Of a DNA stretch of 64,000 nucleotides, positions 26,587-36,300 are shown piece by piece (within the stretch, counting starts at the first letter, position 1; every line of letters begins with the position of its first letter). The DNA comes from Streptomyces echinatus (GTDB lineage Bacteria; Actinomycetota; Actinomycetes; Streptomycetales; Streptomycetaceae): the NCBI RefSeq assembly GCF_014203595.1, contig NZ_JACHJK010000020.1, positions 52,947-116,946 on the forward strand, written 5' to 3'. The notes below the pieces were generated by a model. The model was not told the origin of the DNA. It did no database searches and saw only the letters and a program-made list of their open reading frames with translations. Made by a program: the position numbers and the translations under genes.

Positions 26587-29500
26587 CTACTTGTAGATCG
26601 TCTCTTGCCACTTGATCTCGACGCGGTACCCGGCGAAATAGCCGCCGGTGTACTGGGGCGTCTTGTTGAAGATCTGCTGCCACTTGCCGTGGCCCGGGAT
26701 GAACGACTCGTTGTCGATGTCGGTCCAAGCCCTGTACTGGACGGTCAGTGTATCTCCCTTGGTCTTGGTGACGTGGTACTCCAGCGAGTAGGAGCCGAGC
26801 ACGCCCTGGGCCTTGCGGTCGTCCTTGCCGACGGCGAGTCCGCCCAGGTCGGAGACGTAGACGCCGGCCATCTGCAGGGCATTGAGGTCCTCGCCCTCGC
26901 GGTTCTTCGTGACGCTGTAGTCGGCCCTGCCGCTCTTCTTGCCCTTCAGGTCGTACTCCACGGCGACGGCCGCCCGGGCGTCGGCCATGCTGGTGCTCTT
27001 GATCAGGTACTGCGTCATCTCGTCGTCCCCGTCGAAGTTCACCTGCTTGGTGGTGTTCTTCAGCTCGGGGCTGCCCCACAGCCAGCGCAGGGCGAGACTC
27101 CAGGGACCGCCGCTCTTCACCTTTCCGTCGCCGCCGTGGTTGTCGTTGGCGAGGTGACCGATCGGGCGGTTGGCCATCTGGCTCTCGATCATCATCCTGA
27201 GGAACTTGGCCGTCGCGCCCTTCTCCTTGTACTCCACCGGCAGCGGGTCCGGTCCCATGAGCAGGACCACCGTCTGGTACGGCTGGAGCAGCGCCGGGGG
27301 CATGCCACCGCTGGGAATCACCGACGGCGATCCCGCCGTCCCGGAGGTTCCGCCGCCGCCCGAGTTGCCGCCGGGGAACGGCGAGGCCGCGTTCTCCTCG
27401 GTTTCCTCCCAGCCGTCGGGGCAGTCCACGCCCATGGTGCACGTGATCGAGCCCTGACCACTGGGGTCGGAGAAGGTGACCGGGTTGTTCTCGGCGTAGC
27501 CGTAGCCGTTCAGGGACTGGTGCTTGGCCGTCTCCAGCAGCGGGTCCACGCTGATGAACTGCCCGAGGCCGGCGTCGTACTCACGGGCGCCGATGTGGGT
27601 GAGGCCGGTGTCCTTGTCCAGTGTCTTGCCGAGGAAGCCGCGGTCGGTCACCCAACTGCCCGTGCGTTCCTCGCCGAAGGCGTTGAGCAGACGCCGGGTG
27701 ACGGCCTGGCTGCCGGACTCGACGGCCAGGCTCGCCGTGCCGTGGTGGTCGGCGGCGATGAAGTAGAGCTTGTTGGCTCCGCTCTGGTTGGTGCGTACGG
27801 CGACGGTCAGTTCCTGGGTGCCGTAGTGGCGCTGCGCCCAGGTCGTGCCGTCCTTGCGGAGATGGATCTCGGTCGAGCCGGCGTACAGGACCCGCTCGCC
27901 GCCGCTCGCCGAGCGCACCAGCAGGTTGCCGTCCGCGTCGTAGACGTAGTCGGTCGACCTGGTGCCCTCGGTGAGCTTGCCGAGCCTGCCCTCCGCCGAC
28001 CAGGTCAGCTCCTGCTTGCCCGAGGCGCCGGGACGGTGCCAGGTGTTGCCGGCCTTGTCGTAGTCGTAGAGGCGTTCGGGGCTGGTGCAGTCGCCCTTGG
28101 TGGTGGTGCCCGTCACGGCGTGCTTCGCGGTGCCGGTGAAGCACGCGGTGGTCGTGGTGTCACCGGTGGTGGTGTGCTCGGTCTCGGTCTTGCGCTGGCC
28201 GGCGTCGGTGTAGGTGTAGCTGCTCCAGTACGGAGCGGGGCCGCCGAGCGAGCCGGCCGCGCGGGTGTCGGAGCACTTGCCCGCGGCCGGGGTCCAGGCG
28301 TCGGTGAGCCGGCGGAAGCCGTCGTAGGCGAAGCACTGGGTGTCCGGCTTGGCGCCGGCGGCGGTGCTCGGGTCGCTGACCGAGGTGATGTTGCCGGCGT
28401 CGTCGAAGGTGTAGTTGAGGTCCTGGATCAGTCCCCGCGAGATGTCGGTGACATAGCTGCGCAGCAGCCGTCCCGTTCCTTCCTCGAAGGTGTTGTTGAC
28501 GTAGGTCTTCTTCGCGTCCTCGGTGTTGGTGGTGCCCAGGACCAGCTGCTGCGGCTGGCCGAGCATCGAGTAGTCGGTGTCCAGCAGGTAGCCGGTGGAG
28601 CCGCTCACCGACTTCACCTGGGCGAGTTCGGTGTAGCCGAACGACACGGTTTCGGCGGGCAGTCCGCCGAGGGCCGGCTCCTTGGTGTTCTGCAGCGTGC
28701 CGTCGAGGTTGTAGTAGCTGCTGAAGTCCAGGGTCGGCGGGACGCCCGCCTTCACCAGGGCGTCGTCGGCGGGCAGGACCAGCTGGGTGGCCACCGCCCG
28801 GTCGAGGCTGTCGTACTGGGTGACCTTGCGGGTGTACGCCTTGCCGGCCACTCCGCCGACGTAGCGCACCGACTCCGACGGCTTGCCCTTGGAGACCTCG
28901 TCGTAGGTCTGCTTGGTGAGCCGGTTCGCGTCGGTCTTGGAACCCTCCCAGGTGCCCGTGATGCGGCCGATCTCGTCGTACTCGGTGAGCACGGACTTGT
29001 TGTTGGCGTCCGTGACCTTCACGACCTGGTCAAGGGCGTTGTAGTCGGTGTGCGCCGCGCCCTTGTCCGGGTCGGTGGTGTCGGTGCGGCGGCCGAACAG
29101 GTCGTAGCCGTAGGACCACTTGGCGCCGTCCGGGCCGGTGACGTCCAGTTCCTTGTCGTCCAGCGTGTATCCGGTGTGCACGGCGGTGAACTCGGCGGCG
29201 ACGGTGGCACCGTAGTCCCGGTCCGCGGGGCTCTGGGCCGCGTAGTCACGGGTTTCGACGGTCCGCCCCCGGGCGTCCACGATGGTGCGGCGGGCGGTGC
29301 CCCCCTTCAGGGCGGAGGTGGCGGTGGAGTCACCGGTGTACTCGGTGCTGCTGGTCCACCGCTGCTCTCCGTAGAAGGAGACGGCACGGCTGATCTCCCG
29401 TTCGGCGCCGTCGTACGTGGTGCGCGTCTGGGTGGGCGACTGGCCGTACTCGGTACGGGTGTAGGTGCCCGTGGGGGTGCTGGTGTTGTCGAAGATGTCC

Positions 29501-32500
29501 GCGTACGTCTCGTAGGGCAGGCCGCGCGAGTCGTAGCGGGTGTCGGTCAGGATGCGGCCGGTGCCGCTCGGGGTGGGCGACTGGCTCTGCAGCTTGCGCA
29601 GCAGCGCGTCATACAGGTCGTAGGTGGTGGTGTAGGTCTTGCCGTCCGCCTTCAGCTTCGAGGTGGCGACCCAGGACGGCTTGGAGGCGCTGACCTTGTA
29701 CGCGAAGGTGCTGCTGGCGGCGTCCCCGCCGGTGCGGCTGCGGTTGGGCAGCCAGACCGCGGTGAGCCTGCCCATCGCGTCGTAGGCGAGTTCGGTCTTC
29801 CTCAGGTTCGCGTCGTAGGTCCGGTCGGGCTGGCCGCGGCGCGGGTCGATGAAGGTGGTCGTCTTGTGCTGCTTGGCGTTGATGACCACGGTCTTGGTCA
29901 GCGGACCGGCCGCGGGCGGGGTGTACTCGGTGCGGGTGGTCTGGTGGTCGGCGTCGGTGACGGCCGTGGTGCGGCCGAGCGTGTCGTAGGCGGTGGTGTT
30001 GACGGTCTGCCAGCCGCTGGGCCGGCGCAGGCCCTGCGCGTCGGCCGTGGCGGGGTAGCCGGTGGCCCGGCCCGTCCAGGTGACCAGGCCCTTGGTCGGC
30101 GCCTGGTCCTCCTTCCAGCCGGTCGCCTGCGGGTCGTCGAACACCGAGGCGGTGTCGGACAGGACGTCGCCGCGCTTGTCGCTGCCGGCGGGCAGCGCCA
30201 GCGAGCCGTCGCCGACCGAGCAGTTCTTCCCGACGGTACGGACGCGTGAGGCCAGGCCGGTGATGCCGGCGCTGTCGTTGCGTGCGTACCAGGTGCGGGT
30301 GCAGGTCTCGTCACCGCTCTTGGCGGCGTCACCGCTGTCCTCGGCCGAGACGATCATGCCGTAGTCGTCGTAGCTGTTGGAGACGGTGCGGGCGCGCCAG
30401 CTCTTCGGTGCGGTGAGATAGGTGTACGTGGTGTTCTTGGCGGGGCGCACATAGCGGGCCCGGTGGTCGGCGGCGCCGGGCACCGACTGGTGCGCGGTCT
30501 CCTTGGACCAGGCTTCGCTCGCGGTGGCCGTCACGGGCGCCGAGCCCGCGTAGACGACCCGCTCGCGCAGCTGGCCGGCGAACTCGGGGCTGTCGGCCAG
30601 GGTGGCGAGGCCCAGTCCGGGAGCGGTCAGCGGTGCGACGTCCACCGAGCGGCTGGTGCCGTCCGCCTTCTTGTCACCGTCCATGCCCTGCAGGTAGAGG
30701 GAGACGGTCTTGGAGCGGGTCGTGCCGGTCGCGCCCTTGTAGACGGTGACCTGGCGGTATCCGCGCCAGTCGGACCAGGTGCGCTCGTCGGCGGGGACGA
30801 ACGGGTCGTCGTTGTGGTGCCAGGCGGCGCCGGAGTAGTCGTAGGAGTTCTCCACCGCCACGTTGTTCGCGGCCGGGTCGGCCGTGGTCACGGCCAGCAC
30901 CCGGTACTTGTGGAACCAGTCCACGGAGGCCTTCTCGGCTCCGTTGATGTTCCAGAACTGCGGGTAGCAGGAACGGGTGTTGGTGTCCTGCGGGGCGTTG
31001 AGGACGGCGCTGCGCACGCACTCCTCGGGGGACAGCGTGACCGTGGTCACGGCGCCGGTCTCGGAGGTGACGGTGGCGATGCGCGGCCGGTGCATGGGCA
31101 GGATGTCGTCGGTGCCGTCGACCCGGTTGGGGCGCATCTGGTAGGTGAAGCCGATGGGGTCGGAGGCGATCTCCGTGGTGCCCGCCTTGGCCGTCCGGCG
31201 CAGCTCGGTCAGTGTGAGCGTCTGGTCGCTGCTGTCGCCGATGTCGCCGCCGTCGAGGTACTTCTGCACGAACTCCCAGGTGTCCACCGGCTTGTAGGTG
31301 CTCTCGGCGGCCGACCAGGAGAAGGTGCTGATGCCGGTCAGACGCTTACGGGTGAAGAACGCGGGGCCGGCGGAGTTGCACTCCTTGTCACCGTCGGAGC
31401 AGATCGCGTCGAAGGGGACGTCCGGCCAGTTCTTGGCGGTGTCCTTGGTCAGCGAGGAGCAGTCGGTGGCGGTGCAGCGCTCGGCGTGCGTGAAGGTGAC
31501 CTTGGCGTCGGCGTCGTCGGTGAACAGTGCGTCCTTGCGCAGGCCGTACTTGATCTCCTTGAGGTAACCGCCGCGCGTGTAGGCGGTGTCGGCGGTCTCC
31601 GCCTTGTTCTTCCGGTAGTGGTTGGTCTCCTCGGCGTACCAGTAGGTGGCGGCGTTGCCCCTGGGGTTCTCCACGTAGTCGAGGTTCCACCGCCAGGCCT
31701 GGGTCAGTGCGCGGTCGGCGAAGGCGTCGCCCTTGTCGTAGCCGGGCTCCTTGTCGTCGTCGCCGAAGACGGGCACGGTCCAGGTGGAGTTGGTGCGCTG
31801 GTCGGTGGCGCCGTCGAGCTTGTCCAGGCCGAAGACGTACTTGGTGCCGTCGCCGGTGGTCACGGTCCAGAACTCGCCGTTGTCGTCGCCGTTGTCGGCG
31901 CCGGTGCCCCGGGTGACCTTGGAGGCGTCGTCGTCCTCCAGGTGCCAGCGGCCGTTGTCGTCGTCCTTGATCAGCCGGGTGGACTTGCCGTTCAGGACGA
32001 GGCGGGCGTTGTCGTACTTCCAGCAGCGGTCGAAGACGTCGGTGTGGCCGTCGTCGTCGCAGCTGCCGTACGTCCGCTCGATGTAGGAGTCGGTCAGGCC
32101 GAAGCCCTCGCCGACCGCGGTGCCCTGGTTGTTGGTCGTGGCGGTACGGCCGTCCACGCTTCCGGAGTCGTAGCCGAGGGTCAGCGTCGGGCTCGGGTCG
32201 GCCGCGGCGGGCGGCAGCGGGAACTTGTGCGTCCAGGTGAAGGAGCCGGAACTGCCGCCCGCCTCCCAGGTGGAGGCCGGGGACAGGGCGGTCGCGGAGT
32301 AGTCGCCGGTGCCGGCCGGTGACTGACCGGCGCCGGCCGCGGCGGCGGTGACGGCGAGCACGGCGGGCGCGCCGGCCGTGGCGCCCTTGCCGGTCGCGCT
32401 CGGGTGCGCGGAGGTCGCGGGCCGCGGGATCTCGGTGGAGACCGTGCGGGCGCTGACGTCGTTCGCGGACTTCAGCGGGGTCTGCCGGCGGCACTCCGCC

Positions 32501-33213
32501 TTGTCCGGCGTGGTCAGGGCGCAGGCCGGCAGCTGAACCAGGCGCAGCCGCTGCGCCCAGCCGCCTCCGATGGCGCCGGCGAAGGAGTCGTAGCCGACGG
32601 TGACGCGGACGCGCTCGGAGGTGGCGGTACCGGCGGTGAGCAGGACACCGGTGACGCCGGCCCGGCGGGCCGCCTTCTGGTCCAGCACCCGGACCTGGGC
32701 ACGACCGCTCTGAGCACGCGCACCGGCCTTCGAGCCCAGCTCGGCCTTCGAGCCCGGCTTGGACCGCAAGCCCTGCTCGGCCTTCGTGCCCGGCGTCGGC
32801 TTCGTGCCCGGCGTCGGCTTCGTGCCGGTCGCGGACCTCGCCGTGCCGACGGGGCGGAGCGTGACCGGGATGTCGGCCGGCTCGGCCGTGGCGGCCCGGT
32901 CGCCGTCGAGGGTGACGTCGGCGCGGCCGGCCTTGGGCCAGGCCGCCTCGCGGTCCTGGGCGCCGCGCCGGATCTGCTCGGCGTTGGCCGCGCGGAACTC
33001 GGCCGCTTTCCGCCGGGCCGCTTGCGCGCCCGGGCCGGTGATCGCCCTGACCTTGCTGACGCGCTGGTCGGGCACGCCGGGCCGGCCATGGGTGCCGGTC
33101 GCCGCCTCTGCCGTCGGGGCGAGGCCGAGAGGTGCCACCAACAGCAGTGACACCGTCACGGTCAAGAGCCGCGCGTCACGCCGTATGCGTGACGCGCCCC
33201 TGCCAAATCTCAT
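26587..33213 (-). CDS. Secreted RHS-repeat protein with unrecognised C-terminal (toxin-like) domain
   Basis: A protein of 2208 aa from ATG 33213; GTG 33225 with GGGGAG upstream is an alternative. A Sec signal peptide (VTVSLLLVAPLGLAPTAEA) is followed by a long N-terminal segment, then many YD/RHS repeats (YDxxGR, YDAMGRL, YDADGNL). The RHS core ends with the conserved LTHIGAREYDAGLGQFISVDPL (here about 1871) and NGYGYAENNPVTFSDPSG (about 1914). After this hallmark the last 290 residues change character: a Gly/Ser linker, then a mixed domain with WSLALRWLWGSPELK and WQQIFNKTPQYTGGY. In the family, the post-core region is the variable toxin released from the RHS cage. I do not recognise this one. 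A lipoprotein gene follows at 7 bases. Confidence 0.88.
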   Translation of the reverse strand: MRFGRGASRIRRDARLLTVTVSLLLVAPLGLAPTAEAATGTHGRPGVPDQRVSKVRAITGPGAQAARRKAAEFRAANAEQIRRGAQDREAAWPKAGRADVTLDGDRAATAEPADIPVTLRPVGTARSATGTKPTPGTKPTPGTKAEQGLRSKPGSKAELGSKAGARAQSGRAQVRVLDQKAARRAGVTGVLLTAGTATSERVRVTVGYDSFAGAIGGGWAQRLRLVQLPACALTTPDKAECRRQTPLKSANDVSARTVSTEIPRPATSAHPSATGKGATAGAPAVLAVTAAAAGAGQSPAGTGDYSATALSPASTWEAGGSSGSFTWTHKFPLPPAAADPSPTLTLGYDSGSVDGRTATTNNQGTAVGEGFGLTDSYIERTYGSCDDDGHTDVFDRCWKYDNARLVLNGKSTRLIKDDDNGRWHLEDDDASKVTRGTGADNGDDNGEFWTVTTGDGTKYVFGLDKLDGATDQRTNSTWTVPVFGDDDKEPGYDKGDAFADRALTQAWRWNLDYVENPRGNAATYWYAEETNHYRKNKAETADTAYTRGGYLKEIKYGLRKDALFTDDADAKVTFTHAERCTATDCSSLTKDTAKNWPDVPFDAICSDGDKECNSAGPAFFTRKRLTGISTFSWSAAESTYKPVDTWEFVQKYLDGGDIGDSSDQTLTLTELRRTAKAGTTEIASDPIGFTYQMRPNRVDGTDDILPMHRPRIATVTSETGAVTTVTLSPEECVRSAVLNAPQDTNTRSCYPQFWNINGAEKASVDWFHKYRVLAVTTADPAANNVAVENSYDYSGAAWHHNDDPFVPADERTWSDWRGYRQVTVYKGATGTTRSKTVSLYLQGMDGDKKADGTSRSVDVAPLTAPGLGLATLADSPEFAGQLRERVVYAGSAPVTATASEAWSKETAHQSVPGAADHRARYVRPAKNTTYTYLTAPKSWRARTVSNSYDDYGMIVSAEDSGDAAKSGDETCTRTWYARNDSAGITGLASRVRTVGKNCSVGDGSLALPAGSDKRGDVLSDTASVFDDPQATGWKEDQAPTKGLVTWTGRATGYPATADAQGLRRPSGWQTVNTTAYDTLGRTTAVTDADHQTTRTEYTPPAAGPLTKTVVINAKQHKTTTFIDPRRGQPDRTYDANLRKTELAYDAMGRLTAVWLPNRSRTGGDAASSTFAYKVSASKPSWVATSKLKADGKTYTTTYDLYDALLRKLQSQSPTPSGTGRILTDTRYDSRGLPYETYADIFDNTSTPTGTYTRTEYGQSPTQTRTTYDGAEREISRAVSFYGEQRWTSSTEYTGDSTATSALKGGTARRTIVDARGRTVETRDYAAQSPADRDYGATVAAEFTAVHTGYTLDDKELDVTGPDGAKWSYGYDLFGRRTDTTDPDKGAAHTDYNALDQVVKVTDANNKSVLTEYDEIGRITGTWEGSKTDANRLTKQTYDEVSKGKPSESVRYVGGVAGKAYTRKVTQYDSLDRAVATQLVLPADDALVKAGVPPTLDFSSYYNLDGTLQNTKEPALGGLPAETVSFGYTELAQVKSVSGSTGYLLDTDYSMLGQPQQLVLGTTNTEDAKKTYVNNTFEEGTGRLLRSYVTDISRGLIQDLNYTFDDAGNITSVSDPSTAAGAKPDTQCFAYDGFRRLTDAWTPAAGKCSDTRAAGSLGGPAPYWSSYTYTDAGQRKTETEHTTTGDTTTTACFTGTAKHAVTGTTTKGDCTSPERLYDYDKAGNTWHRPGASGKQELTWSAEGRLGKLTEGTRSTDYVYDADGNLLVRSASGGERVLYAGSTEIHLRKDGTTWAQRHYGTQELTVAVRTNQSGANKLYFIAADHHGTASLAVESGSQAVTRRLLNAFGEERTGSWVTDRGFLGKTLDKDTGLTHIGAREYDAGLGQFISVDPLLETAKHQSLNGYGYAENNPVTFSDPSGQGSITCTMGVDCPDGWEETEENAASPFPGGNSGGGGTSGTAGSPSVIPSGGMPPALLQPYQTVVLLMGPDPLPVEYKEKGATAKFLRMMIESQMANRPIGHLANDNHGGDGKVKSGGPWSLALRWLWGSPELKNTTKQVNFDGDDEMTQYLIKSTSMADARAAVAVEYDLKGKKSGRADYSVTKNREGEDLNALQMAGVYVSDLGGLAVGKDDRKAQGVLGSYSLEYHVTKTKGDTLTVQYRAWTDIDNESFIPGHGKWQQIFNKTPQYTGGYFAGYRVEIKWQETIYK

Positions 33214-33266
33214 CGTTCGACCCACCGTTCTCCCCGGCTCCCGGCCGGACTGCTGTTTCGTCAGGT

Positions 33267-33289
33267 CCGGGCGCGCCGCGCGCGCCCGG
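33267..33289 (-). terminator. Perfect 10-bp GC hairpin between LamG and RHS genes
   Basis: CCGGGCGCGC and GCGCGCCCGG pair perfectly around a 3-base loop in the 125-base gap. It could be an intra-operon terminator or attenuator that lowers RHS expression relative to the upstream gene. There is no T tract. Confidence 0.5.
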
Positions 33290-33338
33290 TCACGGTGGGG
33301 CGGCGCCGGTCGGGACGCCGCCCCTGCCCCGCACGCCC

Positions 33339-36300
33339 TCAGTCGCCCACGCGCGCGTCGATCTGGTCCGGGCTCGCCATGGCACCGGCCCACAGCCGGA
33401 CCTCCGCGATCCGTCCGGGCAGGTAGTGCTTCCAGGCGCCGCCCGTGAAGCCCTTGCCCACCGCGAACTCGCCGCTTCCCGCCTGCGCGGTGAACACCAG
33501 GTCGTCACCGTTCTGGTTGTGGCCCAGGTAGAGGCTCAACGTGCCGTCCTGCGCGTTGAAGACGCCGGTGAGACGCACGACGCTGTCGGTGGCGGCGGCC
33601 TCGTCGGAGACGACGGAGTCGAAGCCGCCGTCGGCGCGCAGCCGGCCGAAGTGCCACTTCCCGGACGAGACGGTGCGCTCCTCGCCGGTCTCCTCGTCCA
33701 GCACCGTGTCCTTGCCGGTCAGCTCGTACCACAGCCCCCAGCCGGAGCCGTCGGCCGTGCGCTGGCCCAGCACCTGTCCGGTGTAGCCGACGCTCTTGCC
33801 GGCCAGTTTGCCCCCGTCCAGCTCCACGGCCGTGGTCACGGTGAAAGAACCGGTGTCGTCGACGATCGGTCCGCTCGCGGTGGCGGCGTCGTCCACGCCG
33901 TCCAGGACGATGGCTTCGCCGTCCAGCGAGGCTCCGCCGGTCAGGCCGAGCTGCTTGCCGTAACCGGAGGTGGTGTCCGCCACGGTGGTGCCGGAGCCGC
34001 GGTCGGCACTCCAGTCGGCGACCAGTTCGGCGCCCGCGAAGCCCTGCGAGGTCAGCAGCCGGGCCTCGTCGGCGATCTCCGTGTCGCCCAGGGCTCGCTG
34101 CCAGACGGCCACTTCGTCGACGGAGCCGTTGAAGTAGTCGGTGTTCTCACCGAGCCACCTGGCCCGGCCGATCTGCAGTGCACCGCTCGCGGCCCACGGA
34201 GTGCCGGCGTCCGTCTCGGCCTGGAGCACCCCGTTGAGGTAGAGCCCCACCTTGTTGGTCTCACCGTCGTAGACGGCGGCGACGTGTGTCCACACGCCCC
34301 TCGGGGTGGGCTGCTTGGCGCGCACCGTGCTCCAGGAGCGGGTGGTGCCGTTCAACGTGAGCGTCCGCATGCTCCACGCCCCGGAACCGTCCAGGTTGTA
34401 GGACAGGTAGAAGGGGGTGTAGGTGCCGCCGTCCTGGCTGAGCACCGTGGCCGTGCCCGTCTGGCCGGGGTTCACCCTCGTCCAGGCGGAGAGCGTGTAC
34501 GACGACCTGGTCTCCAGCACCGGGCCACCGGTGGCCGCGTAGCCGGTGCTGCCGTCGAGGGACAGGCCCCGGTCGGTCACGGGCTCGTCGAGCGGTACGC
34601 CGGAGGCGTCATGGGTGATCAGTCCGCGTCGGCCCCGGTCGTCCCGGGTCGCGCCGCCGGCGAGGGTGGCGTCGTGCCGGGTGGTGCCGGGCGCGTCGGC
34701 CGAGTCGACGGCCGCGCCGCTGCTCTCGCCGAACTGCCAGCGTCCGACGGCCCGCTGGCCCGCGTCCACCAGGACGTCGACCACGTTCTGGGCGCCGGGC
34801 CGGCCGCTGCCGACGTTGTCGACGGCTCTGGCGTAGACGCGCAGGGTGCCGGAGTGGTTGGGGAGGACCGTCACGTTCGGCTTGCTCGCGGGCAGCGTCG
34901 ACGACCAGGGCGCGGACGTGCTCAGCTTGTACTGATAGCCGGCGATGTTGGTGTCACCGGCCGCACCCTTGGCGAAGGTGAAGGTCATCTTCTGGCCGGG
35001 GCCGCCGTGCGCGGTGCAGTCGCTGGTCGTGCACAGGGTGTACGGCGAGGAGACGCTGATCTGCGGCGCCTTGGGGGCCGTCGGGTCGACCTTGAAGTAG
35101 CACCATCCGGTCGTGGACGCGTTCGACGGTCCGGCCAGGTAGCTGTCGCCCTTGTTGTAGTAGGACCGCACCCACGCCCGGTACCGGTAGAGGGTGCCCT
35201 CCGTCAGCTTCGGCCAGGTCAGCGACACGGCGGCGTTGTCCGTGGCGTAGGCGGGCGCCGAGGGCCGGATGTCGCCGTTCGTCGCGATGGGAGCGTCCGT
35301 CCAGGTGTCGCCGCTCTTGGCGTCGACGTCGAAGGCCACTCGCAGCTGGGCGTCCTTCTCACCGCCGGACGCGGTCTGGGCGGTGGCCCGGAGCAGGGGT
35401 TCGGGGCTGGAGACGATGGCCGGGTCCGACTCCTTGGTCTCACACACGGTGCCGGTGCCGGTGACGACGCCGATCGAGGTGGGCTTGGCGGGCAGTCCGA
35501 CGAAGTCCACGGAGAGCACGCCGTCGTTCTTGAACCGCTTCCAGGCGCCGGTGTCGCCCTCGTCGTGCGCGCGGATCTCCAGGGTCAGCCGGGAGAACTT
35601 GCCGGCCGCGAAGTCCCGCACGGTGGGGGTGAGGTTCTCGTTCGACTCTTCCGGGTTGTCGTTGAACTCGATCGGTGCGTCCGGCGAGTCCGGGTCGCAC
35701 AGCGAGCCGCGGCCGGCCGAGACATGCCGGTCGACCATCCAGTCCTGCTCCTTGGGGCGACCCGACCAGGTGGTGGACGAGGAGATGTTGTCCGTGCGCA
35801 CGAGGTCGACCCAGCGGGGGTCGCACTGGAACGCCCAGGGTTCGGTCACCCGGAAGGTGGCGTCGAGGACCCGCTTGCCCTTGAGGCTGGCCGGCGAGAA
35901 CTCGAAGTACAGGCGCTGCACATAGCCCGGACCGCAGTAGTACGAGTTCCAGGTGCCGCACTTGCCGACGCCCTTGCCCAGGCCGTCGTCACCGTTGCCC
36001 CAGCCGTAGGACTCGTAGCCGTCGCTGCGCAGCAGGGTGCGCTCGGACTCGCTCCAGGTCACGTTCGGGTCGATGAACAGCGGGTAGTGCTCGGCGGCCG
36101 TCTTGCCGAGCATGGTCGCGTCCGGGGTGACGGACAGCGAGTCCTTGGTGATCTCGACGTCCATCTTGGCGACCTTGTCGCCGGCGCCGGGCTCGGTGGA
36201 CTCGGCGGCGGCCGCGGCGGCGAGGTCGGTGGAACCGGCGGCGGAGGGCGGCGTGGAACCCGCGGCGGCGGACGGCGTGGAACCGGCCGGGGTGGCGTTC

